Source: Bradyrhizobium iriomotense
Lineage (GTDB): Bacteria > Pseudomonadota > Alphaproteobacteria > Rhizobiales > Xanthobacteraceae
Assembly: GCF_018129405.1 (NCBI RefSeq)
Contig: NZ_JAFCLP010000008.1
Span: forward strand, 62,001-126,000
DNA length: 64,000 nucleotides
Direction of reading: 5' to 3'
The position numbers and the translations under genes were made by a program. Each line of letters opens with the position of its first letter. Position 1 is the first letter of the stretch. Positions 17,571-26,102 of this stretch are shown piece after piece. Under the pieces are notes generated by a model that worked only from the letters and a program-made list of their open reading frames with translations, did not search any database and was not told where the DNA came from.

Positions 17571-17972
17571 ATGATTGGTCTAGTACTTGTGACCCACGGG
17601 CGCCTTGCCGACGAATTCAAGGCGGCGCTTGAACACGTCATGGGCCCACAAAAGCAAATCGAAGCGATCACGATCGGCGCCGAAGATGATTCCGATCTCT
17701 GCCGAAGCGACATCATCGAGGCGGTTAACCGCGTCGATTCCGGCGACGGCGTTGCGATCCTCACCGACATGTTCGGCGGCACGCCGTCGAACCTCGCGAT
17801 ATCCTGCATGAGCCGGCCCAAGGTCGAAGTGCTCGCGGGCATCAACCTGCCCATGCTGGTGAAGCTCGCCAAGGTGCGCGAGGAGCGTCCATTGCCGGAC
17901 GCGATCGCGATGGCGCAGGAAGCGGGCCGCAAATACGTCACCATCGCCAGCCGCGTGCTCGCCGGCAAATGA
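17571..17972 (+). CDS. manX: PTS EIIA component, mannose family
   Basis: The 133-residue protein is an EIIA-Man-type domain. The phosphorylated histidine is His9 in IGLVLVTHGRLADEF, and the conserved ILTDMFGGTPSNLA block is present. The ATG at 17571 is chosen because GAGGAG precedes it at good spacing and the fold starts exactly there; the upstream in-frame ATG at 17514 adds residues without similarity. No EIIB or EIIC gene follows, so it should not transport sugar; in Rhizobiales such EIIA proteins are regulatory outputs of the nitrogen-type phosphorelay. Its stop overlaps the ptsH start (ATGA). Confidence 0.93.
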   Translation: MIGLVLVTHGRLADEFKAALEHVMGPQKQIEAITIGAEDDSDLCRSDIIEAVNRVDSGDGVAILTDMFGGTPSNLAISCMSRPKVEVLAGINLPMLVKLAKVREERPLPDAIAMAQEAGRKYVTIASRVLAGK

Positions 17973-18286
17973 GCGACGACGCGCCACAAGCGGCGGCAGG
18001 CGTGCCCGCGGGCGCGATCTCCAAGGAGCTCCTGATCATCAACAAGCGCGGCCTGCATGCGCGCGCTTCGGCGAAATTCGTCCAGGCGGTCGAGCGCTTC
18101 AACGCGCAAGTGTGGGTGACGCGCGGCGGCGAGACCGTCGGCGGCACCTCGATCATGGGCCTGATGATGCTCGCTGCGGGTCCTGGCACGACGATCACGG
18201 TAGCGGCGGCAGGCGATGATGCGGAAGCTGCGCTTGCGGCGATCACCGAGCTCGTTGAAAGCAAGTTCAACGAGGAAGGGGTTTAA
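17969..18286 (+). CDS. ptsH: Phosphocarrier protein HPr
   Basis: This 105-residue HPr is slightly longer than the classical 85-90 because of an N-terminal extension of about 17 residues. His30 in KRGLHARAS receives phosphate from enzyme I, and Ser61 in GGTSIMGLMMLA is the site for HprK. The four-base overlap with the EIIA gene indicates translational coupling. Together with hprK and the EIIA gene it forms a transport-less PTS whose phosphorylation state reports on carbon and nitrogen status. Enzyme I (ptsP) is not in the window. Confidence 0.95.
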   Translation: MSDDAPQAAAGVPAGAISKELLIINKRGLHARASAKFVQAVERFNAQVWVTRGGETVGGTSIMGLMMLAAGPGTTITVAAAGDDAEAALAAITELVESKFNEEGV

Positions 18287-18292
18287 CCCTCA

Positions 18293-18373
18293 CCGTCATT
18301 CCGGGATGGTGCGAAAGCACCAGACCCGGAATCTCGAGGCTCCGGGTTCACGCTTCGCGTGCCCCGGAACGAC
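18293..18373. repeat. Palindromic repeat between ptsH and the GT39 gene
   Basis: CGTCATTCCGGGATGGTGCG at the left and TGCCCCGGAACGAC at the right are inverted. Internal hairpins GGTGCGAAAGCACC and TTCACGCTTCGCGTG are visible. It lies between convergent genes and is distantly similar to the CGTCATCCCGGG element at 61431. Confidence 0.65.
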
Positions 18374-18380
18374 AACAACC

Positions 18381-20006
18381 TTATTTCCCCGGCGGCGCGA
18401 TGTAGATGTTCCAGCTCATCGACGGGCCGGCCTTGCCGTGGGTGAAGCGGCGCGTGGTCATCACGATGCGCTCGGCGTTCGGCGCGACTTCCGACACCCA
18501 TTTCTCGAACGCCGGCAGGCGGCCGTCGGTTGGATCGAACACGCCGATGAAGCCGTACTTTTTGGCGTCGTCACGCGAGGTCAGCCCGGAATCCCAGGCC
18601 TCTAACGGCAGCAGCGCGGACGGATGATCCGGGCTGTAGAACACCAGCGGCTGGATCTGTTCCATCGTGCCGGCGACGACGGCCCAGCGCGAGCCGAAGC
18701 GGGTGTGCCAGCCTTCCGTCAATTCGCGCGCGAGCTCCGAGCGCGCGCCATAGATCTGTGCGTTGCCGGCATTGGCGGCCATCTCGCGCGCGGCGATCCA
18801 GGGCGATGCGGCAAGCGTGGCAACGCTGAGCACGAGCCAGATCGCGGCGATGTTGAACAGCACAGCGCTCTGCACGCGCAGCGCGGGGATCGCGACCAGC
18901 GCTAAGGGCACCAGGAAGAACAGCGAGATGCCCCAGTCGGTCTTCATGTAGATGCTGAAGGCCAGCGCGCCGAGCGGCGGGCCGACCGCGACGATGATCT
19001 GGACGATCCAGACGTTCAGCGCCTGCGCAACATTGACGCCCGGATTGGCGCCGCGCGCCCAGGCGCGCGTGACGATGCGCGAAGGCGCGCGCAGCAGCAG
19101 CTTGAGCCACGGCGGCACCCACGCCATGGCGAGCGCGGCCAGCGCCACCGGCAGCGCCAGCAACGCGACATTATGCAAGGCATAGCCGGCCACGAGCTGA
19201 TGCACGAGACGGCTGTCATCGAGGCTGTAGGTGTCGCCGGCATAGGCCAGCGGCACGAAATGCGCCTCCGCCAGCCAGACGATGTGCGGGATCATCGCCG
19301 CCAGCATCGTCGCGATCGCCACCCACGGCGCCGGCGACGTCAGGAACTTCATCCGCTCCGGATGGATCAACGCGGCAAGGCCGATGGCGCCGATCATGGT
19401 CAGCACCCAGTATTTCGTCATCAGCGCCAGCGCGCCGGCAAGGCCGAGCCAAATGCCCGATTGCCATGTCCGCTTCTCGAAGGCGTTGAGATAAGCGAGC
19501 ACCAGCAGCGGCAGCGTGACGAGCTGGAGCAGGTCGGGGTTGTACTTGAAGCCCTTGAAATTGAAGATCGGATAGAGCGCGATCATCACCACGACCAGGA
19601 ACGCGCGCCGCGCATCCACCACGCGCAAGCTCAGCAGCCAGCAGATCACCATGCCGACGCCGACGGTCGCCATTGCCAGCGCATAGGTCGCCCAGTCCGT
19701 CGCCGGGAACACTCTGAACCAGAGGCCGGCGACCCAGCCCGACAGCGGCGGGTGCTTGCCATAGCCCCACAGGAATTTCTGGCCCCAGCCCCAGGCTTCT
19801 GCGACGTCCATGTGAACGTCCTGCGCCGCCTTCAGATTGATCAGGATGAAGGTCCAGAGCACGGCATGCAAGGCCGCGACCTGGATCACCAGCCACAGCC
19901 GCGCCTCGGGCCGGGTCGCGCAGGCGACCAGCCAGGCCCGGAAACGGTTGTAACTCAAGCGGGTCTTCGCCCGCGTTCTGGCGGAGGGGATCGAGGTGGT
20001 CGACAT
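18381..20006 (-). CDS. GT39-family membrane glycosyltransferase (ArnT/PMT-like)
   Basis: The 541-residue protein has about ten membrane segments. After the first one comes a loop with the acidic sequence DVHMDVAEAWGWGQKF and YGKHPPLSGWV, the usual position of the catalytic Asp and the HPP motif in GT39/PMT_2 enzymes. A large C-terminal soluble part (from about residue 420) probably faces the periplasm. Members transfer sugars or aminoarabinose from polyprenyl phosphates to lipid A, glycans or proteins. The acceptor here is unknown. It is a single gene between convergent ptsH and divergent lepA. Confidence 0.85.
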   Translation of the reverse strand: MSTTSIPSARTRAKTRLSYNRFRAWLVACATRPEARLWLVIQVAALHAVLWTFILINLKAAQDVHMDVAEAWGWGQKFLWGYGKHPPLSGWVAGLWFRVFPATDWATYALAMATVGVGMVICWLLSLRVVDARRAFLVVVMIALYPIFNFKGFKYNPDLLQLVTLPLLVLAYLNAFEKRTWQSGIWLGLAGALALMTKYWVLTMIGAIGLAALIHPERMKFLTSPAPWVAIATMLAAMIPHIVWLAEAHFVPLAYAGDTYSLDDSRLVHQLVAGYALHNVALLALPVALAALAMAWVPPWLKLLLRAPSRIVTRAWARGANPGVNVAQALNVWIVQIIVAVGPPLGALAFSIYMKTDWGISLFFLVPLALVAIPALRVQSAVLFNIAAIWLVLSVATLAASPWIAAREMAANAGNAQIYGARSELARELTEGWHTRFGSRWAVVAGTMEQIQPLVFYSPDHPSALLPLEAWDSGLTSRDDAKKYGFIGVFDPTDGRLPAFEKWVSEVAPNAERIVMTTRRFTHGKAGPSMSWNIYIAPPGK

Positions 20007-20120
20007 GGCCCGTTTGCTAGCGCGTTTTGGCCTGCCGTGGAATCAGCTTGCCGTGAAGAAAGGCCCTGAAAATACAGCAATATGGTTGCCGCACGGGGAT
20101 GTGAGTGGTATCCCGCGCCC

Positions 20121-21932
20121 ATGACGACCGTCCCCATTTCCAACATCCGCAATTTCTCCATCGTCGCCCATATCGACCATGGTAAATCGACGCTGGCCGA
20201 CCGCCTGATCCAGATGACCGGCGGCCTCTCCGACCGCGAGATGGCGGGCAAGGAGCAGGTGCTCGATTCCATGGACATCGAGCGCGAGCGCGGCATCACC
20301 ATCAAGGCGCAGACGGTGCGCCTCTCGTACCGCGCCAAGGACGGCAAGGATTACATCTTCAATCTGATGGACACGCCCGGCCATGTCGACTTCGCCTACG
20401 AAGTCTCGCGGTCGCTGGCGGCCTGCGAGGGTTCCCTCCTGGTGGTCGACGCCAGCCAGGGCGTCGAAGCGCAGACGCTCGCCAACGTCTACCAGGCGCT
20501 CGACAACAATCACGAGATCGTGCCCGTCCTGAACAAGGTCGACCTGCCCGCGGCCGAGCCCGAGAAGGTCAAGCAGCAGATCGAGGACGTGATCGGCATC
20601 GACGCGTCCGATGCGGTGATGATCTCGGCCAAGACCGGCCTTGGCATTCCCGATGTGCTGGAAGCCATCGTCACCCGCCTGCCGCCGCCAAAGGGCGATC
20701 GCGACGCGACGCTGAAGGCGCTGCTGGTCGACAGCTGGTACGACGTCTATCTCGGCGTCGTCGTGCTGGTGCGCATCGTCGACGGCACCATGAAGAAGGG
20801 CCAGCGCGTGCGCATGATGGGCACCGGCGCGGCCTACGACGTCGAGCGCGTCGGCTTCTTCACGCCGAAGATGCAGCAGGTCGACGAGCTCGGCCCCGGC
20901 GAGATCGGCTTCATCACCGCCGCGATCAAGGAAGTCGCCGACACCCGCGTCGGCGACACCATCACCGACGACAGGAAGCCGGTGGCGGACATGCTGCCGG
21001 GCTTCAAGCCGGCGATCCCCGTGGTGTTCTGCGGGCTGTTCCCGGTCGACGCCGATGACTTCGAGACGCTGCGCGCCGCGATGGGCAAGCTGCGCCTCAA
21101 CGACGCCAGCTTCTCCTTCGAGATGGAAACCTCCGCCGCGCTCGGTTTCGGCTTCCGCTGCGGCTTCCTCGGTCTCTTGCATCTGGAAATCATTCAGGAG
21201 CGGCTGTCGCGCGAGTTCGACCTCAACCTGATCGCGACCGCACCGAGCGTCATCTACAAGATGAAGCTCACCGACGGCACCGAGCTCGAGATCCACAATC
21301 CCGTCGACATGCCCGACGTGGTGAAGATCGAGGAGATCCAGGAGCCCTGGATCGAGGCGACGATCCTCACCCCCGACGAATATCTCGGCAGCGTGCTGAA
21401 GCTGTGCCAGGACCGCCGCGGCTCGCAGAAGGAGCTCACTTACGTCGGCGCCCGCGCCATGGTGAAATACGATCTGCCGCTCAACGAGGTCGTGTTCGAC
21501 TTCTACGACCGCCTGAAGTCGGTCTCCAAGGGCTACGCCTCCTTCGACTATCATCTCACCGACTACAAGCCGGCCGATCTCGTCAAGATGCAGATCCTGG
21601 TCAACGCCGAACCGGTCGACGCGCTCTCGATGCTGGTCCACCGCACCCGCGCCGAGGGGCGCGGCCGCGCCATGGTCGAGAAGATGAAGGAGCTGATCCC
21701 GCCGCACATGTTCCAGATTCCGATCCAGGCGGCGATCGGCGGCAAGGTGATCGCCCGCGAGACCGTGCGCGCGCTGCGCAAGGACGTCACCGCCAAGTGC
21801 TATGGCGGCGACATCACGCGCAAACGCAAACTTCTGGAGAAGCAGAAGGAAGGCAAGAAGAAGATGCGGCAGTTCGGCAAGGTCGACATCCCGCAGGAAG
21901 CTTTTATTGCCGCGCTGAAGGTGGACAGCTGA
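20121..21932 (+). CDS. lepA: Elongation factor 4 (LepA)
   Basis: This 603-residue translational GTPase acts on the ribosome to remodel stalled or mistranslocated complexes. The P loop is AHIDHGKST (16-24), with switch [10 protein letters not shown], the NKVD specificity motif and the LepA-specific C-terminal domain ([14 protein letters not shown]). The ATG at 20121 starts the conserved [16 protein letters not shown]; the frame is open back to 20082, but without a ribosome-binding site or conservation. It stands alone, divergent from the GT39 gene. A GC-rich hairpin lies at 21951-21973 after the stop. Confidence 0.97.
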   Translation: MTTVPISNIRNFSIVAHIDHGKSTLADRLIQMTGGLSDREMAGKEQVLDSMDIERERGITIKAQTVRLSYRAKDGKDYIFNLMDTPGHVDFAYEVSRSLAACEGSLLVVDASQGVEAQTLANVYQALDNNHEIVPVLNKVDLPAAEPEKVKQQIEDVIGIDASDAVMISAKTGLGIPDVLEAIVTRLPPPKGDRDATLKALLVDSWYDVYLGVVVLVRIVDGTMKKGQRVRMMGTGAAYDVERVGFFTPKMQQVDELGPGEIGFITAAIKEVADTRVGDTITDDRKPVADMLPGFKPAIPVVFCGLFPVDADDFETLRAAMGKLRLNDASFSFEMETSAALGFGFRCGFLGLLHLEIIQERLSREFDLNLIATAPSVIYKMKLTDGTELEIHNPVDMPDVVKIEEIQEPWIEATILTPDEYLGSVLKLCQDRRGSQKELTYVGARAMVKYDLPLNEVVFDFYDRLKSVSKGYASFDYHLTDYKPADLVKMQILVNAEPVDALSMLVHRTRAEGRGRAMVEKMKELIPPHMFQIPIQAAIGGKVIARETVRALRKDVTAKCYGGDITRKRKLLEKQKEGKKKMRQFGKVDIPQEAFIAALKVDS

Positions 21933-22067
21933 GGCAGGGACTTGGGGCGAGCCGGCCCGGTCTCCGGGGCCGGTAAACAAAAAAGTGCGAAAACAACCCC
22001 ATGCACAGTAGCCGGCCCTTTAATAGAACTACGATTTTTCTGAATTCTGATTTAGCGAAATAGACTT

Positions 22068-22110
22068 GACCCGTCGGGCAAAACAGGGGCATGATGGCAT
22101 CATCGCGCCG
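22068..22110. repeat. Possible repeat fragment in the lepA downstream region
   Basis: The stretch TTGACCCGTCGGGCAAAACA (22068-22087) followed by GGGGCATGATGGCATCATCG contains two small palindromes (ACCCGTCGGG and GATGGCATC). I recall similar CCCGTCGGGCAAA sequences between genes in this group of bacteria, but I see no second copy in this window. The surrounding 228 bases (21933-22160) hold no gene. Confidence 0.3.
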
Positions 22111-22160
22111 TCTGTGACGCTGGCATCTATCCGATGCAGGGTCCACGATGATCCGGGCGC

Positions 22161-23180
22161 TTAGAGCGGTTGAGCCTCGATCACGTTGTGCAGGCCGGCC
22201 GGCAAAACCGCCGTCAACGCGAAGCCGGATCTGGCGAAGAGATCTGAAAATTCCTCGCGCGTTCGCTCTCGCCCGCCTGGCGACACCAGCATATTCAGAT
22301 CGCTGAACTTGGTTGCGGGCATCTCGTTTGGTGGTGCGACGAGCCGCTCGATGAGAAGCAGCTTTGCAGTCTGTCCCATCGCACGCCGACACGCCTTCAA
22401 TATTGCGACTGCTTCTTCGTCCTCCCAATCGTGGATGACGACCCGCATCACATAGGCATCGCCGCCACCGGGAACCGCTTCGAAGAAACTGCCACCCACG
22501 ATGTCGCATCGTTCGATGACGCCGCTTTCCGTCAATACGGCCCTTGCTCTCGTCACCACGGTGGGCTGATCGAATAAGGTGCCGCGGACGCGGGGGTGAG
22601 CGCGCAGGATGGCGGACAACAACAGGCCTTGCCCGCCGCCCACATCCACGACATGGCCGAACGGGGAGAAATCGTACGCGCGGATTACGGCCTCGGCGCT
22701 GCCGCGCGAATGTTCGGTCATGGCCCGGTCGAACGTTGCGCCATGCTCGGGATGCTCGGCGCGGAACTGCCATACGCCCTGGCCATTCAGGCTCTTGAAT
22801 GCGTTCTCGCCGGTTTCGACACTGTGCAAGAGATGGCCCCAGGCCTGCCAGTAATACGGAGCTCCCACGACTTCCGCCCACGCGCCAATCGATGCCGCCG
22901 AATCCGTGCGCAAACAATCACCCATCGGAGTCAGCGCAAACGCCCTGTCTTCGCCCTCGTGAAACACCCCTATTGCAGCGAGCGCGCGCAGCAGCCTGTA
23001 CAGGGAATCGGCATGGCTCTTTGTCAGGATTGCGAGCTCATCGATCCGACGCGCGCCATCCTTCAGATGATCCGCTACGCGCAGGACTGAGGCGACATGA
23101 ATGGCCTGCGTGATTTGAAAACCATTGATGAGGCCGAGCAGATCCAGTCGAGGATTGGATGTCACTTGCCGGTCCTCCAT
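22161..23180 (-). CDS. Class I O-methyltransferase (acetylserotonin OMT-like)
   Basis: The protein of 339 residues (from the ATG at 23180) has an N-terminal winged-helix dimerisation domain and a C-terminal SAM-binding domain. The nucleotide motif VDVGGGQG is at 178-185 and the general-base histidine is at about 250 in MRVVIHDWEDEEA. This is the architecture of plant-type and antibiotic-pathway O-methyltransferases acting on phenols and hydroxy-heterocycles. It is the last of three minus-strand genes (MarR regulator, Bug-type binding protein, methyltransferase) with gaps of 27 and 42 bases, so probably one operon. The substrate is unknown, plausibly an aromatic compound. Confidence 0.85.
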   Translation of the reverse strand: MEDRQVTSNPRLDLLGLINGFQITQAIHVASVLRVADHLKDGARRIDELAILTKSHADSLYRLLRALAAIGVFHEGEDRAFALTPMGDCLRTDSAASIGAWAEVVGAPYYWQAWGHLLHSVETGENAFKSLNGQGVWQFRAEHPEHGATFDRAMTEHSRGSAEAVIRAYDFSPFGHVVDVGGGQGLLLSAILRAHPRVRGTLFDQPTVVTRARAVLTESGVIERCDIVGGSFFEAVPGGGDAYVMRVVIHDWEDEEAVAILKACRRAMGQTAKLLLIERLVAPPNEMPATKFSDLNMLVSPGGRERTREEFSDLFARSGFALTAVLPAGLHNVIEAQPL

Positions 23181-23222
23181 GAATGAAACGTCAAATTGCT
23201 GCAAGGACGGCGTCGCGCCCGG

Positions 23223-24200
23223 TCACTGCGACACCTGGTAATCGATTGCTTTCGCCAGCCCCGTCAGGCGTCGATGGTATTCATTCAGCAGAGCGGCGAA
23301 GTCGGCGGCGTTTCCGGAACGAGCCGCCTGCCCGACTGCGGCCAGTTTTTCGCGGATGTCAGGTTCGTTCGCGATCGCGCTGACATCCGATGCAATCCGG
23401 TCGCGCATCGCGTCGGGCATGCCGCGCTTTCCGAAGAATCCAACCACGCCCTCCATGCGAAGCGCGGGGAATCCGGCTTCGATGACCGTAGGCACATCGG
23501 GAGCAAGCGGCGCCCGTGCCTCGCCCGCGATCGCAAGGAGGCGCGCGCGGCCCGAGTGCACCTGCGGCATGATGACACCCAGCGAACCGACATAGATGTC
23601 GATGCGGCCTTCGCCGAGATCCTGAAGAACCGGGGCAAGCTCCCGATAGGGCACCAGGGTGAGATCCAGCTTCGCATTCTTGAAGAACCCTCCGACGACG
23701 AACGGAGGAAGACCGGGCGAACTGGCCCAGTTCAGCTTGCCGGGCTGGGCGAGCGCTGCTTGCACCAGCCCGCCGAGCGAGCCGATTGGGCTTTTGGCTG
23801 GCGCCGCTATCGCCAGCACGACGTCCGAAGTCGGGGCGATCGGGACCAGCTCGCGGACCGGATCATAGGGCAGCTTCGCATTCGTGATCGGATGAACGGT
23901 GACGACCGCCGAGATGGCACACAGCAGCATGTGATCATCGTCGGCTCCGAGAAAGGCGGAAACGCCGATGACTCCATCTGCTCCCGGCCGGTTCTCTACG
24001 ATCACGGCCTGACTCCAGCGACGGGACAGTTGCTCCGCGAAGAGCCTCGCGCTTAAATCCGCTGCCGTCCCCGCCGGCACGGGTGCGATCAAACGGACGG
24101 TGCGATGCGGCCAGTCGGCGGCAAAGACCGCAGAACCGCAGCAAGAGGTGAGACCGAGGAGAAAACCGACGATAGCAACGGAGCGACTGAAGATGCTCAT
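23223..24200 (-). CDS. Bug-family (TctC) periplasmic solute-binding protein
   Basis: The 325-residue protein begins with a signal peptide ending AVFA-ADWP. The mature start WPHRTVRLIAPVPAGTAAD matches the first strand and glycine loop of Bug receptors, with the later PYDPVRELVPIAP and SGRARLLAIAGEAR landmarks. Bug proteins bind carboxylates and aromatic acids in the periplasm. No TctA or TctB membrane genes are nearby, so it is an orphan binding protein, which is common for this family. It sits between a MarR-type regulator and an O-methyltransferase on the same strand, suggesting substrate-linked control. Confidence 0.9.
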   Translation of the reverse strand: MSIFSRSVAIVGFLLGLTSCCGSAVFAADWPHRTVRLIAPVPAGTAADLSARLFAEQLSRRWSQAVIVENRPGADGVIGVSAFLGADDDHMLLCAISAVVTVHPITNAKLPYDPVRELVPIAPTSDVVLAIAAPAKSPIGSLGGLVQAALAQPGKLNWASSPGLPPFVVGGFFKNAKLDLTLVPYRELAPVLQDLGEGRIDIYVGSLGVIMPQVHSGRARLLAIAGEARAPLAPDVPTVIEAGFPALRMEGVVGFFGKRGMPDAMRDRIASDVSAIANEPDIREKLAAVGQAARSGNAADFAALLNEYHRRLTGLAKAIDYQVSQ

Positions 24201-24227
24201 GCGTGCTCCTTCGGGAGTGTTCCCGCT

Positions 24228-24758
24228 CTAACGTGATTTTGGTTTCCGGCGGCCGGCTCCGGGCCGGGCGTATTTTTCGTTCGCCGTAACCACGCGCGAC
24301 ATCAAATCGATAAACAGCTCTCGTTCTGCCGGCTCGAGGCACGACAGCAGCATTTCCTGCGTCGCGAGGGCGCGCGGGCGCAACCGCTTTCGGACCTTGT
24401 GCCCAAGCGGGGTGCAGCGAAGCATCCATACCCGCCGATCAGCCTCATTGACGCGCCGTTCGACTAGGCCCTTCGCTTCGAGCTCATCCACCAAACGTCC
24501 CGTGTTCGTCTTGTCGATGCTGACGACGCCCGCGAGGCGGCTCTGATCGATCTCGGGGTTGGCCTCGATGATGGTCAGCACCGCCCATTGCGACACCGGC
24601 ATGTCCTCGCCTTCGAACTCCTCCGCAATGACGGCGGTCGAAATCATGTGGAGCCGCCGGATCAGGTAGGCCGGAACGCGGCGATAGTGCGGGAAAGCCG
24701 CTTCCGCCTCGACCCGGGACGACCGGTCCGCCGAGATGATCTCTCTTGTAATCGTCAT
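24228..24758 (-). CDS. MarR-family transcriptional regulator
   Basis: From the ATG at 24758 the protein has 176 residues and begins MTITREIISADR. A winged helix-turn-helix is visible: PVSQWAVLTIIEANPEIDQSRLAGVVSIDKTNTGRLVDELEAKGLVERR (read as helices QSRLAGVV and KTNTGRLVDELEAK) and then the wing NEADRRVWMLRCT. MarR proteins repress neighbouring genes and release DNA on binding small aromatic ligands. The longer open frame upstream runs into an AT-rich promoter region and a dispersed repeat, so it is not used. It heads the Bug / O-methyltransferase operon. Confidence 0.9.
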   Translation of the reverse strand: MTITREIISADRSSRVEAEAAFPHYRRVPAYLIRRLHMISTAVIAEEFEGEDMPVSQWAVLTIIEANPEIDQSRLAGVVSIDKTNTGRLVDELEAKGLVERRVNEADRRVWMLRCTPLGHKVRKRLRPRALATQEMLLSCLEPAERELFIDLMSRVVTANEKYARPGAGRRKPKSR

Positions 24759-24786
24759 AATTGTTATTATCTCAATAGTTATTGGG
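24757..24786 (-). promoter_or_regulatory. AT-rich upstream region of the MarR gene, possible operator
   Basis: The bases just upstream of the MarR start are strikingly AT-rich in a GC-rich genome, with ATAATTGTTATTAT and CAATAGTTATTG. AATAGTTATT is an imperfect palindrome (AATA-NN-TATT), of the size and composition bound by MarR-type dimers. Autoregulation is typical of the family; the site itself is my inference. Confidence 0.4.
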
Positions 24787-24828
24787 CGAGTCAAGGCCTC
24801 GTATTCGGTACTTGGGCCCAGATTCGCC

Positions 24829-24970
24829 AGCTCGCAGGATGGGTCGAGCTCTCGCGAAACCCATCGCCCTGAGAGGCGGACGCAGTATCTCGTGACTCTT
24901 GCTAGCTCGATCCGATGGCGAGGATGAAGTTTGATGGGTTTCGCTTCCGCCTTCGCTTGTCGAGCTACGG
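24829..24970. repeat. Dispersed palindromic repeat, copy 1 (diverged)
   Basis: CTCGCAGGATGGGTCGAGCT followed by CTCGCGAAACCCATCGCCC at the left, with TTTGATGGGTTTCGCTTCCG at the right. It is a diverged copy of the elements at 26822 and 27900: the right end has lost the CTACCCATCCTACG terminus. It includes the upstream part of the open frame of the GNAT gene, which is one reason to reject that longer start. Confidence 0.7.
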
Positions 24971-25052
24971 CGGACAAGTCACTCTAGCCGTCCCACGAGA
25001 TCCGTATCCGGCCAAGGCAGTTCTGACCGTGTCTGATAAGGTTCCTGGCGTG

Positions 25053-25502
25053 ATGGACCCTAGACTTGAACGAATAGTCGACAAATTGCCGGCCGGCTTC
25101 GCTGACCTGGAGGCGGATGCAATGGCGGATGGCCATCGGCAGATGACCCGCCTGGCCGCTGAGTTAACAGAGACTCCCGCCATCTTTCATGCAGCATACG
25201 CCTATTATCTCGGCGGCAGACTAGCGGGCATCGGCGCGATGACCGACGAACCTGCACCGACAGGGCAACCGACGTGGAGAATGCGACGGTTCTACGTGCA
25301 TCGCGAGTTCAGACGGCGCAATGTTGCCTACGCCATTGCCATGGCGCTGTTGCACGATGCGGCAGGAAGCGTTTCGACCATGACTGTACATGCAGGCGAT
25401 CAGGCTGCAGCGCAGTTTTGGGAGGCGATTGGATTTAGCCGCGTTGTCGGTCTGGCCTGGTCCCACCAAAGAACGATGCTCGATACAACTGCTAGCAGAT
25501 GA
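25053..25502 (+). CDS. GNAT-family N-acetyltransferase
   Basis: The 149-residue form starting MDPRLERIV is a GNAT domain. It has a central strand YAYYLGGRLAGIGAM, the RRFYVHREFRRRNVAYAIAMALLHDAA stretch corresponding to motif A (the Arg/Gly-rich acetyl-CoA pyrophosphate loop is degenerate, RRRNVA instead of Q/RxxGxG/A) and the C-terminal AAQFWEAIGFSRV motif. Such enzymes acetylate amines in small molecules or proteins. The frame is open back to 24915, but that part lies in a dispersed repeat. It is bounded by repeats and unrelated genes and has the look of a cassette. Confidence 0.75.
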   Translation: MDPRLERIVDKLPAGFADLEADAMADGHRQMTRLAAELTETPAIFHAAYAYYLGGRLAGIGAMTDEPAPTGQPTWRMRRFYVHREFRRRNVAYAIAMALLHDAAGSVSTMTVHAGDQAAAQFWEAIGFSRVVGLAWSHQRTMLDTTASR

Positions 25503-25614
25503 AGTCGACGGCAGGTCCGGGTTAGGTCCCGGCAGCGCCGATTTCCTACTGCCAGAATCTGTCACTGCCCTGCGCTAGGTCTTTTTCAGTGCACCAATCA
25601 CTGAAAGGAAGACC

Positions 25615-25995
25615 ATGAATAACCAAAGCAGCGGCGAGGCAGTGCAGATCGCCAACACCTATGTCGAGGCCATCGCACGCAAAGACGTCGATACCGTCAT
25701 CTCCATCTCGGCGGACGACATCGTTTGCACATCACCGCGCGGGCGGATCGTCGGGACCTCGAAGTTTCGCGAGTTCCACGACGGGTTTGCCCGCATGCTC
25801 CGGAAGGTGACGCTCCTCGCCATCTACGGCGACGATCAGCATGCCGTAGTCGTCTACAACGCGGACACCCATCCGGTTGCCAACGCCATGGTTGCGGAAC
25901 TCTTCAAGGTGAGGGACGGCAAGATCGTGTCGACCGAGGTGATCTACGACGCGGCTCCGTTCTCTGCCTACGCGGCGACGGTCCAACCGCGCTAA
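25615..25995 (+). CDS. SnoaL/NTF2-like family protein
   Basis: The 126-residue protein has the NTF2-like order: helix with VQIANTYVEAIARKDVDTVIS, then strands DDIVCTSPRG, the helix FREFHDGFARML, and the strands AVVVYNADTHPV and AMVAELFKVRDGKI. A good ribosome-binding site (AAGGAAG) precedes the ATG. This cone-shaped fold is used for isomerases, dehydratases and carrier proteins, so no reaction can be assigned. Upstream lies the GNAT gene (112-base gap), downstream a WYL regulator in the same direction. Confidence 0.78.
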   Translation: MNNQSSGEAVQIANTYVEAIARKDVDTVISISADDIVCTSPRGRIVGTSKFREFHDGFARMLRKVTLLAIYGDDQHAVVVYNADTHPVANAMVAELFKVRDGKIVSTEVIYDAAPFSAYAATVQPR

Positions 25996-26102
25996 GAATC
26001 CGGTCTAGGTCATCAAGCGGCGCGGCTGCCCGAAGCCGTGCCGCCCGCCCTGAGCGGAAATCGACTGCCAATCTTTGGCAGGATAGGTGTTAGATTTGCA
26101 GC

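Noticed and set aside
20043-21980. Open frame of 645 codons opposite lepA
   Set aside because: It lies antisense to a complete LepA and has no recognisable motif or ribosome-binding site.
21951-21990. Intrinsic terminator after lepA (GCCGGCCCGG-TCT-CCGGGGCCGG)
   Set aside because: The stem is strong, but on the lepA strand it is followed by AAACAAAAAA rather than a T tract. I keep it only as a hairpin.
24915-25052. Longer N-terminus for the GNAT protein (ATG at 24915)
   Set aside because: This segment is the right half of a dispersed palindromic repeat and has no GNAT-like content; the ATG at 25053 begins the domain.
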